Below are positions 1-13,800 of a stretch of DNA of 64,000 nucleotides, in pieces; position 1 is the first letter of the stretch; each line of letters begins with the position of its first letter. Both the position numbers and the translations under genes were made by a program. Under the pieces are notes generated by a model that saw only the letters and a list, made by a program, of their open reading frames with translations, was not told the origin of the DNA and made no database searches. Origin of the DNA: Rhynchonema sp. JSB1_4 (lineage: Eukaryota > Nematoda > Chromadorea > Monhysterida > Xyalidae); NCBI GenBank assembly GCA_030248065.1, contig JASAMV010000698.1:1-64000 (forward strand), written 5' to 3'.

Positions 1-339
1 GCGTGTGAGCAAGGAATGAAGCCTGATGGTTGCCGCGCCTGTTATGCTTGGTGACACACACAGTGCCGGTATGACAAAGACTAGGTATTTGGTCGGCAAT
101 CCATCCGCCTTTGCTTTTGATCACGTGATTTCGCATTTGGGATTCACTCATGCCGTTATTTTGACCAGCGTAATATTTACAAGTCTACATACAACGGTCA
201 ACTGGCATTAGGAAATTTCGAAATAAGCAAGATGCATGCGATCAAGGTAATACAAGACTGAACTAAACCTGACTGTTCACCAGGTTTGCAGCCAAAATTT
301 CAATATTGTCACTGCCAAAATCGCAAATTTCCGACATAC
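1..339. other. Intronic sequence of the Turtle-like gene
   Basis: This lies downstream of the donor after exon 7 of the Turtle-like gene (AGAAAA|GTATGT on the minus strand). I see no further exon. One arm of the short GACCAGCGTAA hairpin family occurs near 168-178. Confidence 0.5.
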
Positions 340-3300
340 TTTTCTGACCAGAAGCGTCGCTCCATTTCGTTCCTTTGCGTATTTATAGTCATTCGGGCCA
401 ATGTGCGCGCGATGACCGTCTTTTGACCAGACGACATTGCTGACCGGCGGGTTGGCGTCTACCAGACAGTGGATACGACCCTGCAAGCATCGATTAGGTC
501 GGCTTGATGGGTCAGAGTGCAGGAAATATTGATATTTAGAAATATCGGCAGCATTTTGAATGAAGTGAAGCTCATATCCATGGATGGGTGGTACAAAGCA
601 TGATCAAATCAGATATTTAGGGTTGAGACAGGCGTACCCTTGTTGGGCACAGGGATGCAATGGAGAAATGTGATTATCATGCAGTGTTCCTTATTGATTT
701 TCCGTCTTTTGTTCACTCTTTTCCCAGACGGGCCGTGCACCAGGTCATCATCGCAGATGGTCACGTGACCGGAAACAATCTCAAAGCGGGAAAACTTCAA
801 CCGCAAATTTTCCCACAAAGCTCGTCAACAAAGCGCACAAAAAAGATACACGAACCTCCAACCCCCTGGGTGCATACTGTATGGGTGGTGTGAGTTGCGA
901 GACCTCAGCCGGATACTGTATGTCCAAATATGCACTGTTCGCCACGGCAGTACCGTAACCATTCGATGCCGTGCACGTGTACCAGCCAGTGTCATGACGT
1001 TGCACGGGTTGGATCAGGAGATCGCCAGCCTGAAATGGAAACCAAGAGAAAATGTAGCCAGGGAAAATAAAATGGAAGAGAAAATGAGAGTGTATGTATA
1101 GATGTTTGGAAGATGTGAGACAAAGACCGGTGTCAAACTCGATCGGTCCTCTAGTCATGTCTGGTCTTGTTTGGTCATTATATTACTTTTTGTTGCAGGT
1201 ATCTCGGAGATCAATGCCACAAATTTTGACCAGCGTAAAAGACACCGTAAATAAAAAAATTTACGCTGGTCAAAATTAAGTCACTTCTGTAATTTCGAAT
1301 CATTCTGTGAAAGAAAAAGTTGACATGACTTAAGCCCATACCAGACCGATCCCAAAAGCTGAACACAACGACTCACAACTCATTGAAAGAGAAAATAACA
1401 AAGAGATGAAACTGCAAAGACAACAAAACTGAATGAAATTTTTAAGAAGAGAAAAAGCGCTCACCTGCACACTAGCCCTGAGTCCCAGTTCTCCGGCAAG
1501 TCGCACCTCTCTGCCACCTTTTGTTCAAATGTAGGTGATGTTTGACGGGTCACCCCTGGCGAAGCAATGCCACGCGAAATTGAGACCCTCGAGAGCGGTT
1601 TGGTTGACAAGATTGGATTCGAAGGTTGCTGGCACTGAAACATTGTGGTGCAAATTGGTGTCGGGTTTTTTAAGGAGTAAGCTTGGTTTGGTAATCACCA
1701 GATTTGACACCATTGACATTGCAGGCCCGAACTTCATGCCCAAATTGTCGTTTTGGGTTGGGGAATTCAGTCAGGTGCAGCTCTTATGAAACATCAGTCC
1801 GCCACACACTTGCTGTCCTACTATTCATGTATAATGTGCCTCACTGATATACACGTGTTTCGTCAACTAAAAATGAACCGTTGAAACGAATAAAAAAGAA
1901 AAAAAGAAAAGAAAAAATAAAAATAAAAAACACAAACCAGCAAATTTCAACATCAACGAGTGACGGTCGATGCCCAGTTTATTACTGGCCACACACGCGT
2001 ATTGGGTGAGATCGGATCTGGCTACGTCACTGATCGTTAGGGTGCGGCCATCGGGCGAGATTGAGAATCGAGATCGGGGCCGGGAGGGCGGCAGCGCTTC
2101 GTTGGATTCGCCCTGAAATTGAAAGGGGATGGTTGTGGCTGTGAAACATCAGTGAGGATAAATTGATGACGATATAATATGTCATTTTCGTTCACCAGGG
2201 AAAAACAGCGTTACTAGCGTTGGTTTGATCATCAACGTTGGTTCTGGATAATGGATCTCGTTCTTGGGGCTTGACCAGATCGATCTTTGAATAATAGTTG
2301 GAAAGTTTTCCGAGTACGAAATACGACCAGCGTGAAAGTCGTCTATCAACAGTCTCGTTTACAAATGAGAACACTGTGCCAAAAAGCCAAGTGTCCTGAG
2401 AGCCGCCCCCCCCCAACGTGGTCGATCTTTCTACCAGATACCGAACGGTGTATTTGGGACTTTGTCCACCCAAATTGAACGGTCCCAAACCCAGGGTTCA
2501 TATCGAGCGCCCCAACGTTTTTCGAAATGTATAAAACCCAAGTCCGCCCTTTCCACCCACCCTTGTCCAATTGATGGCAGGCACTGGGAATCCATCAGCA
2601 GCGCAAGTCAGCGACACGGTCGCCCCCCGCGTGGTGTAGATGGTGCTGTTTGGCTTGGTGATCAGAATGGGTACGGCTGAAAACAACGAAATGAACAAGT
2701 AGTCATGAGACAGAATTTGAATTTGTTGAATTGATTCGACACAATCATATACATACGTGTGGTCATGGCTCAAACTTTTTCCAACCAAGAGGGTCGAGAG
2801 AGAGAGAGAGAGAGAGCTCAGTTCGGGAGGGAGTCATGGAAAACTCGAATATGTATACGTTATTATGAAGTATTCCGTTTGAGACCCACAAACAGCATGG
2901 AAAATTCAGGCCGGCCCCGTGGATGCACGCCTAAAAATATGCCAGCGCCGATGGGTCGGGCCTAAAAGCTCGCACCAAACTGTGAATCAACACATCAAAA
3001 TTGATTGTCCAAAACTGACTATGCACGTGCAGCCGAATCTTGCTGCCCCTCGGATGGTCACGTGGCCGATTGTACATTTTGAATCTGCAGAAGTAGACAC
3101 CCGAATCAGTGGCCGTTGCGTGCTCAAGGATGAGGGAATGCGATGCGCCTTGCGTCACACGACCTAAAACAAAAATGATATAAAAGTTTTTATACGTTTA
3201 TTTTTCCAAGGTTGCGTAATCTTTTTTTTTAGTCGGTGCGATCCCGCTGCCTGATGAAATGGTCTCCGAAACGTGCGAAACAAGCTGCATAACTCTAGCG

Positions 3301-6300
3301 CATCCTTTTTGTCATTTCGATTGCTTTTAGTGAAGTGTAACTTGATCGCAGCGCAAGAAATCATAAATCACACTGCAGCAATTACGCAGCAATCGGAAAT
3401 TCATAACACGAATAACACCCGTTGTTGACTTCCAAGTTGACAACTTTCAGTAGCGTGAGAAATGGTTTACTGTACATTCGTATTATATTGTAACTTTCTG
3501 ATTTCGTTGCCTCATGCATTTTACAGACGCAGGGAAACTCCCGTTCGAAGTCGACGCAGGCAACAAGCTCAAGGCTGTGAGCAGATAAACGCGGAATACG
3601 GAATGCAGAAATCTGTCATTCCGCGTTTATCTGCTCACCTTTGCGGAATTTTGAATTTCTGCAAGTAAATTTATGCTTTTGGTCAAGCATCTCAGTTGCT
3701 GTTTGCGTTAACACGCAACATTTTGAGGTCAGCACGCTGGAAGTTGTCATCGTCACCCAAGCATGCACCATTCCGCAAAGGTGAGCAGATAAACGCGGAA
3801 TGCGGAATGCAGAAATTTGCCATTCCGCGTTTATCTGCTCTCAGCCCAACACACAGTCAACGAAGCCACGCAGCTGGCTTGTGCGTTTCGAATGTTTCAG
3901 TCACACAAGCTGTGTGACTGGTTCGGTGTGTGTTGAGCTTGTTGCCTGCCTCGACTTCGAACGAGAGTTTTCCTGCGCCTGTAAAAATGCATGAGGCAGC
4001 GAAATTAGAATGTATATACTACCAACTTCTTTTCATAGTGCGGCTGAAGATCTACGCACCACACACACCAACCCACACTCAGTGTTGTGAAATATGATTG
4101 ACGTACATAATTGCTAAAAATACACCAAATAAGTCACCTGGGGGCTTATTTTAAATGCACGTCGGATTTGTGATTTCGTTAAGTTAATTTGGTAACGTAC
4201 ATGCGCACAGTGGCCCGGTGATAATTAATTCACTTTGTTTTTTACGTCCACGTGCCGCTTTGCTCATTGGCTGACTCCCCCGGCTCACGTCATTGTACAG
4301 ATCACAATAAAAAATTACATTACGAGCGGACCATGCGGATCTGGGGCCTAACTCGTTGGATATATACCTACAGTACCCTATCCGTCAAGCTGTTCTGTAT
4401 CGCAAAAACAAAATACAGCTTTACGGTTTTATAAAACGAAGATTTTTTTAGCTTATTTGAGCTTGTTCCGAATAAATTTTCTCCCACCTTATTTTCCGGA
4501 AAACTAACGAATTAGGCCCCCAGTGGGGGGCGTATTCGAAAGGACGGCATTCTAAGATTATGCATAAATAATGCTGTTGCTAATTTTTTTGGAAAGTCCC
4601 CCAATGTTTGATCAGGCGCTTACGTCAGCATTATGCAACAGAGGAAAATTATTTTTTCTTTGAAAAAAAATGTGAAATTCCATTCCCACGCATCCCGTGT
4701 ATTCAGCAGTTTCACTTTTTTCGCACGTATCAAACGTCACCCCAGAAGATTAAAGCAAGTGTAGTATATCACAATAGTCAAGCTGTCTGTCATGTCAAAA
4801 AGTGTTAATTTGCGCACATACAAGTCTGAGACAGCGTCACCCACTTTTTCTGACATGCGCTAAAAAGATCTGGGCGATAATCTGATAACCAGAAGGTAAC
4901 ACCTGCCTTTGGGTTACTGTAGCTCTGCTTATTTGATTCACCATCCCGGAGCAGGGTTGGTTGATAACTACTACAGTACCTGAAGCTTAGCGTTTGCTTG
5001 TTTTGAATGTCGCTTAACGAGAAACAATAATAGTTGTTTTTCTGACTGACGGACTCCCGTTCCTCGTTTGTTTCTTTGTTTTCCAAAACAAACTTACCTG
5101 CCCATGTGTAATCTCAGAGCTGGCTTAGCCTGAGCTGTTCTTATCCACAATTCTTTTCTTTTCTTTATTTCCCACCTTATTATTCACTTGTTTTTCTCGT
5201 CTGTTTTTATTGTCACAACAAATGACCAGAAATTTCTTCCGTGCCACACGTGATGTTTTGGTAACAGATATGCAGGTTATACCACCACTGATGGTGCCAA
5301 AGTTTTTTCGTACTTCACTTCACGTGATATTTTGCTCACAGTATGGTCGACCGCTATTGTACCCATGCATGGCGCAATCGAAATAACAGTATAGTTGTTT
5401 TTCTCTCTCATCTTGCAACGCATGATCACGCAATACTTTGAATAAAATTATTTTTATCTTATTGCGCAAAAATATGGCCGAAAATAATATGCACATTCCG
5501 CGTTTCGAATTTAGGGATCAGTGCCAAAAAAAAACATCAGAGTTCAGAGACCATGTTTCAGCGATATTGTTATTGTGATGACGCGTTCATTTCGCAGAAA
5601 TTGTTGTTTACATCGTTTTAGGGTGCGCAAAACAATTAAAACTAGGTCTCGGTTAGTCATTTGAGAGCAGTTTTAGCGCATGACACCCATATACACACAC
5701 CTAATCTAATCGGATGATTATCATCTATCGGGGTTTGGCAAGAACCAAGTTTTTGTACAACTTGTCGGACACTTTGCAGCGGAAGTCTGATACCTTGGTG
5801 AACAGAGACGTTCTCTGATCCTAACGTGCTGAAGTTTTTTCCCTTCGTGTATTGCTATCCCAGATCGTGCAGTTTTGGTTCTCATAAACCGCCGAAGGCT
5901 GAGAGATCCTCGCGACAAGTGAGTTGATTCCAAGAAGGGTCACCTGCCATTGCTGATTGTCGATGTCACCAATTAACCCAAGACAAAAAAAGCCGGCCTT
6001 TGAATGGTTGGTTTTGCACTTTGTGTGTACGCACGCGCACCATAACCTATTTGGAGGCTTGTTGATAGTTGGTCAACAAAGACCATCAACTAAGGTAGTC
6101 AACACGAACCGAATGCCATGTATTGGTTTTTGCGCTGGCGCAAGACGAAAGTTGACCACATCTCAACTACGTAGCCTTAGTGGATTAGTTTTTAAAGCCC
6201 GTTTAGGGCAAACTTAGGTTAAATCCGGAATCCGGAACTCGGAAATAATTTCCACGCAAAAATACAAAACAATTCTGGGCTCCGGAAATATTTCCGGAAA

Positions 6301-7773
6301 ACGCAAGAATTTACATGCAAAAACAATGCGTTTTCCGGAAATATTTCCGGATTCAACTTAAGCCCGCCCTAAGGGCAGGCACGTATCTATGCTTATAATT
6401 GATTAACGGCAAGATCAAGACAGCAATTTTGGAACCTCAGCATGACCAGTGCAGCACACGTACACCACGTGTCAGTTCTGTCATTAGAGAGTGCATGCCA
6501 AAGTGCATGGGTTTGGGTGCATTGTCATCATATGATGCATGAAAATGAATCCAAACCGAAGCGTCAAGCGAGAGAGAAAACCCGGGGAGCTGTTTGGCTG
6601 GCCGGGTTTGCCGTGATCATCATTACACCCGCCTATGTACATGATTGTAAAGTAGTGAAATTTTTCTTTCGATTCTCCATATCGTGTACTTACTAGTATT
6701 TATGTGCGGGTGCACAAGTACATGCGTTCGTAGTCTCGCAACGCTTGTTCTGCAAGTGAGCGGCACAATGCATTTTGGCTTGATCACCGCAATGAGACAC
6801 TTCAAAATGGCACGCGCGCACAACAATGCAACACGCACATATCGTTGCAACACGCATGCGGCCCCATCCATGCACACCACTGTGTTATAACCAACACGCA
6901 CGCGGGAATGTAACACGCACGCGGCGATGTAACATGCACGCAGCGATGTACATACATCCACACGAAACACAGCCATCTAAGACGCGCACTGCAATGTAAC
7001 GCGTACCCATCAGCGCAACACGGACACAGCAATGTAACACACGCGCAGCGATGTTACACGCGCACTTTCAATGTACACGTACACAGCAATCCAACACGCG
7101 CACCGCAATGTAATACGCTCACAACAACGTACGTAGCATGCACGCAATGTAACACGCACACAGTAATTAATGTAACACACGCAGCAATGTAACACGCGCA
7201 CTTTCTATGTAAAGGCAAACAACGCCAACACGAGCCCGATTTTGGAGGCGGTGTGCTTACATAACATAAAGAAAGAGAAAATTATCATGCGCCCCGTTGT
7301 ATTCTACAACGTGTAACATTTCCCGAATCAGCAGCCGCGTGAGAATGTTTCACTGATCCGCCACCTCCGAAATCGGGCTCGTGTTGGCGTAGTGTTACTG
7401 TACACGTACACAGCAGTCTAACACATGAATCGCAATGTAATACGCTTACAACAACGTAGCATGCACGCAATGTAACACGCACACAGTAATGTAACACACG
7501 CAGAACTTTAACACGCATGCAATAATGTAGTGTCACACGCATACAACAGTGTTACACGCACGCAACGTGTGGCGCGTAAACATTATTGTGTGTATCAGTT
7601 GTGAAACGTTGTCATTATTATAATATTGAATTATTATATTCATGCAAATGTACTCCAACTCTTTATGTAATTGGTGCCGGCTAAATTGTAAAACCCTAGG
7701 TATTCATCGTTACTGTCACGCCTCGAGCGGTTGTTGATGCTTACCCTTTTCGTGTCTGAAACGAAATAAAGTG

Positions 7774-7804
<31 letters not shown>

Positions 7805-10800
7805 GCAGCAACGTAACACGCACGCAGTGGTGTAATGCAACACGCATACAGCAATATAACACGCACGCAGCAATGTAACACGCACGCAGCAATGTAACAG
7901 GCACAGCAATGTAATGCGCACGCAGCAGATGCAGCAATGTAATACGCAGACAGCAGTGCAACACGCAAACAGCAATGTAATACGCATGCAGTGCAACACG
8001 CAAACCAACCGTGTACGCGCAAATAGCAATATCAAACACACATCAGTGTAACAAACACAGCAATGTAACGTTCGCACCGCAATGTAACACATAAACCATA
8101 GCGCAACACGCACGCAATGTAACACGCACACACAAGTGTGTTGCGCGCTAGCAGTGCTGTGTGATATCTGGAGTTGTCAAGCCACTAAAATTTCCTGCAT
8201 TATGAAAAATCTCATTTTAGCTCAGTCCAATTCACAACAACTTCTAAATTACGAGGCGGAGCACGTGGTGTTTGTGATATGTTGTTTCCTTGTTTTACTA
8301 TCTGGCGAGGCCATTTTCACCATTGCGTAAGTGCATTACATGTGCGTGTGTGCGTGTACACCAATGCGTGCGCATTACATATATATACACATATATGGAT
8401 TAGACATTATTATGTGCATATCGACAGCGGATATATGTATATCCCCATGGCATAACACTTGGTTGATCCCATTTCGCTGCATATCTCATCAGAAATCAGC
8501 GAACTCTCCGCTCTGTCGTGCTTGCGCACTTTTTTGAATTTAGATTTTTATCGGATTCAGATTGGGCGTGTTTCAGCTCTCAGTTTAGAACTGACCTCTT
8601 CGCTTACAAAATCGGACACCAGAACAGGGATCATCAACAATGTTACCTTAAGAGAAAGAGTAGCATTTACTACTATTTGTTTTAACTGGTTCAGGCAAGC
8701 TGTCTGGGTGCGACCTGGGGCTGGTCATTCATTACGCACACATTACGTACAGTATCTCGTATTTTCGTTTGCCCAACCACCCAAACGGTGGTCTCTGAAC
8801 ACTCACACACAAACAAAAATACTAAAGCTGCTGTTTGTCGAAGAAAGCCGGTTTTCATTGTTTGTAGTAGTGGTATAATACTGTTTTTAGAATTTGTAAC
8901 TCATCTGATCTGATCTTAATCAGGGACAAAATAAGGTCACAACACCAGCTTCCACTTCTACGTTTGGATGTTTCAGGACAATAATGAATCTTATCAAAGA
9001 TACCTAGAATTTTTAGTACCAGATCAGTTTCTTCCCACAAACATGGCTGAATGTAACACCGTTTTGACTGCGTCAAGTGAAGACGTCTGTTTTGCTTTTG
9101 CTGCCACCTCCGCTCGTGTGTAGCCTTTACGTCAGGACACAAATGCAGGCAGTCAGTAAACAAGAAGGTGTGCGCCTAAAATAGCGTACCCAAACCGACT
9201 GATGGTAGAATGTGGTGCGCTTCATGTGGGTTTCTTGCAGTTTTAGGCTGTTTGAAACCTACGCCTGCAGGATTATAGATGCAGGGTGCATCAGAGGTAC
9301 TGTAAGTGGTGCAACTTTTGTGTGGAGACTGCGCAGACTCGTGAGCCTGCAGGCGCCGCAAGTGTAGGCCTGAAACAACCTAAAATTGCAGCAGGCACTG
9401 TAATGTATGTATAGTCATTTACTGTTTTCTCTCCTTTCTGTATCTGGATCTCAGAATAAAGCTTTCTGATCTGGCAGTTGTAATGTGTACAAACCAGATT
9501 AGTCACCAAACGCCTCATCGTACTGTTTTTCACCTAAAACTACAGTAATTCGATTGACCGGTAAAGGATACCCACTTCTGTGCGTGCACTGTGGGATCAA
9601 CAAACGCAAACACCCACCTTTACTTGAGCACCCACTTCAAATGTTTGTCTATTTGTTATTATACATCTAATCTGCTTGCTTAAATCTCCCATATTGTGCT
9701 TTGTCATTCTCGTATTCCTTAGTAGGACCATGCTGATGTAATAAAAATAGTATTTTTTGAGACTAATTTGAGATTTATGATTTGAAAAATCCAAAAAATC
9801 GTTATCCGGTCGAAAAATGTGGCGCGCACGCACACTGGTGTTGTCGATGACAATCTCACTGACCTGGGCGAGTGGGCCGGACACTGAGTCTTGTTGTCGG
9901 CAACATGGTACGTAAACGGTGATTTTCTCTTTCCTTCGATAGAACTTTTGTTCAAAACTGCAGTTTTGATGGAACTTTCCAAGCTTTTTCTCGTGTCAAG
10001 AATTTTCAGCAAAATTTTTCTCATTAACCTTCTCAAAAATTCCTCGGAAATTTTCGGAACTTTTTCCCTAATTTTTCCCTAATATCCCAGGTGTGACGAA
10101 CACGTGTGTGCACAAATTCTGCCGCGTCAACCATCCGCCGTACGACGGCAGCGCCGAGTCAAATGTGTTGCTGGATTTCATGCGCAGTTTCAACGAATGC
10201 AACATGTTTCTACCAGCCATATCGACCTGTCTCACTGACGGCAGGAACAATACGGTTGGTGTTCATCGCAATTCGTTTGGCTCCGGTCTTACACACGGGG
10301 CATCCCCGTTAAAGTGACTCTACAATTGAATGTTGACCGCGTTTGTTTGCAGCCATTTTTTCAGAAAATGAAGACTAGGTATCAGAAACCCAGATTTAGG
10401 AAATAGATTTTCAAGTCGTTGCTTTGTGATGTTTCACGGAGCCCACACATTTTTACAGGAGGATAAAAAATGAAGAAAGTTTGAGGCAGGCCTGTGCAAA
10501 ACACAAGGTAATCCAACAGAAGATATTTTCAGAGTTTTATAATCAGACGTTTTTCTGTTAAACGAGATATAAAGCATTGTGCGAAACGCCATGTGTGATA
10601 AATAATGAACGAAACACTCCAAAAAATCAAGCCTTTTTAAAGCACCCTTTAACTCTAGCATAATTTTAAGCATCTGTGGCGAATGAAATTAGTTGTCAAT
10701 TAGAAATAAAAATCATCTAATTATCTAGTATTCATGATGTGCTTTTCGTTTTTAAAAACCCTACACAGCTCACGCAATGTTTACCACAACATGCGCAAGG

Positions 10801-13800
10801 CACCCATTCCCACAGCGCACACACACACAAAGCTGAAACATTATCCCCGGCCGGCTGTGTGTTGTCGTTGTGTGTGCGCTGTGCGTGGTCTGAATGGCTG
10901 CCTTGCGCATGTTGTGGTAAACATTGTGTGAGCTGTGTAGGGTTTTGAAAAACGAAAAGCACATCCTGAATACTGGATAATTAGATGATTTTTATTTCTA
11001 ATTGACAACTTATTTCATTCACCACAGATGCTTAAAATTATGCCAGAGTAAAAGGGTGTTTTAAAAAGGCTTGATTTTTTGGAGTGTTTCGTTCATTATT
11101 TATCACACATGGCGTTTCACACAATGCTTTATATCTCGTTTAACAGAAAAACGTCTGAGTATAAAACGCTGAAAATATCTTCTATTGGATTACCTTGTGT
11201 TTTGCACAGGCCTGCCTCAAACTTTCTTCATTTTTTTCTCCTCCTGTAAAAATGTGTGGGCTCCGTGAAACATCACAAAGCAACGAATTGAAAATCTATT
11301 TCCTAAATCTGGGTTTCTGATACCTAGTCTTCATTTTCTGAAAAAATGACTGCAAACAAACGCGGTCAACGATCAATTGTAGAGTCACTTTAAATATTTG
11401 GACTAGTAGTACTGTCGTCAAACCAAAGTCGTGAAATTAAGCAGCAATGAGCAAGAGACAGCAGCAATATTATTTGACCACAAGACTTGACTGCCTGATT
11501 TGACGACTGTATCATAAGCCTAAATTTGAAACTGCAAACCCTACGATGAGAACTATAGCAAGTTGTTCGTCACACCTGGGATGGAAAATGGGGGAAAATT
11601 TTTGGGAAAAAGTTCCGAAAATTTCCGAGGAATTTTTGAGAAGGTTAATGAGAAAAATTTTGCTGAAAATTCTTGACACAAGAAAAAACTTGGAAAGTTC
11701 GGGCAACGGCATTTTTCACCATGTCGAAACCGTGACAATGGCAATTGTACTGTATTGCCATATTTTAAGGTAGAATTAGTGCGCTTGATTTCGACCAAAG
11801 TTGTTCCTCCACAAACTAATAAACAATTTTTACGCTGGTCGAAATAAGTGCGACCGCTGTATCACTGAATAGGGCAGGATACAAAGTGAGTATAGTTCAT
11901 CCACGAGCTCATGAGACGACTTTTTTGAAGCTTGCTTGGCCAGATTCTATAATGGTCCGGTTACACGTGTTTTCGCAAACAAAAGAAAGAGATTGGGCCG
12001 AGAGACAAGATGACAAGTTCCAGCTGGCTGACCTCAATTTGTTGCGTGCTTGCGCGAACAGCAACGTCGTTCAACACACAAATGTTTTGGGAGTCAAAAG
12101 GGAATTTACGCACTGAGGGGGAGGGTGTGTTTTTAAAAAAATACATGCGTTTCTCTTTCTTTAATTTCCGAAATAGGCGGAACCGGAACATTATTGGATC
12201 CGTTCAAGTCAACTTCAAAAGAAGTCGTCTCATGAGTTCGTGGTTGGACTATACCGGTGGCGCAACCCTACAGTCGTTGTCATAGAAAACAGACACTCGT
12301 GGGTACACTGTTTACGGAGAACTTTACGTTCATCACTGCGCACAAATAAGTTGCCTGATGTTTCAAGGCGTGCTGTCGTAGTGGTCGTCACGCCGACAGT
12401 GCGTTCTGTTTCGACATGTGCGATGGGACAGCCAGTGCGTTCAACGAAGGATATTGGGAGTCGAAGAAACAGTACGAACAATGCATTCAACTGAATCTGC
12501 CGACCATCTATGGATGTTACAGGGATGGATATGATAATGGACCGAGGTAAGAGTAGTGTGATTTAGGGGTTCCTTCTCCTTTCTTCTTTCCAACGTCTGC
12601 CTCCCATTTAGGAGCGTCTCTGTCTGGGACTTTGACCAGGATTTTCTCCCGTGTTGGAAATTCACCGGTGGAATATTGGCAGGGCCCACTTGAGATCAGA
12701 ATTAAGTGAAGTGTACAAACGCTGTTCAGTTCACCAACCTTTTTTCTGTTTATGTAGCATTGAGAACTGAAACATCAGCTCGACCGTGCTGGATCAAATT
12801 AGGATCAACGAAAGTACAGGTGCACTATGAGCGGATTATCAAATTGATGAATATTTCAATGTCATTGTGGTCGGAAACATGCCCCCGGGTTCCGATATCA
12901 TTTCACGATAAAAACGATGCGACTTTGATGATTCACACTTCAGTCAACCCCGTCAACTCTCAGTCAACGTTATGGACGCGTATCGTGCGCGGGTCACCTG
13001 GACCGGACCGGAATTGAATGCAAATTTGGTCGACTCCTATCAAATCGATTTACGCGCCCAAGCGCACACAGTCGAACACAGTGTCAGACGGACTGAGGTT
13101 GGGATCTAGTCCTGACTTTTCGTGTCTCTGAGTGCTCTATAGTAACCCGGATCTGTGGTTGACATTGATTCTGCCGTGTCACAACACTTTAAATATAATC
13201 CGAACACTTCAACAATTCGTTCCAGAATACAGCGATTGAGCTAACCGACCTTCGACCCGACACTAAATACAACCTAACCGTGACGGCCATGTGCGCTGAT
13301 AATCGCCATCGGTCACAACCAACAGCTACCGTAACCTTCGTCACCAATGGGGTCCAACCAGCGCTCATACCCTATCAGGCAAGGGTGCATGCCGCACTGA
13401 GCACCGCTGAGACTTTGGTCTGTCATGTGGAGGTGCCAGGTGGGTCTTTCATTTTTTGCCACTACCGCAGGTCCGGTACGGTATAGATACGTATTGTAAG
13501 TGCAGTTCTTGCTCACTCACAGCCTGCTGGACTCTCCAGTCGGCTTGGCCAGTCTGCTGCGTCGTCGCTCCCTGGGAAAGATGTGTGGCTTTACCACACA
13601 TTTTTGTGTAAAAAAAGCTCGCCACAGTAAATCTTTTTGAAAACCGCGCATCTGCCGATTGACAAATTGTTTATTGATCATACCCGTCCAATCAAACAGG
13701 TTGGCAACACAAACACGTCCAAGTGAAATGGGAGAAGCGCAACGCGGTGACGAACGAATTTGACGTGCTACACAACCACGGTGGACAAACAAAGTACGAT

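Larger units (their letters stand above)
6818..8130. repeat. Degenerate minisatellite, unit about GCAATGTAACACGCACGCA
   Basis: Imperfect 16-24 bp units recur at about 6818-7207, 7419-7560 and 7800-8130. The array is split by a MITE (7212-7398) and by non-repeat sequence with a (CTA)n run. Long minus-strand reading frames rich in Cys, Val and Leu here are translations of the repeat, not genes. Confidence 0.85.

Noticed and set aside
6818..8130. CRISPR-like array.
   Set aside because: Units are imperfect and directly abutting, without unique spacers, in a eukaryotic context.
7640..8131. 163-codon minus-strand frame rich in Cys/Val/Leu.
   Set aside because: It is the translation of the GTAACACGCACGCA minisatellite and has no domain.
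12616..12690. Possible extra exon in intron 3 of the DB-FN3-Ig gene (frame SVSVWDFDQD...).
   Set aside because: It runs into a stop, while direct joining of 12546 to 12944 is in phase and gives a normal FN3 start (PSQPRQLSV).
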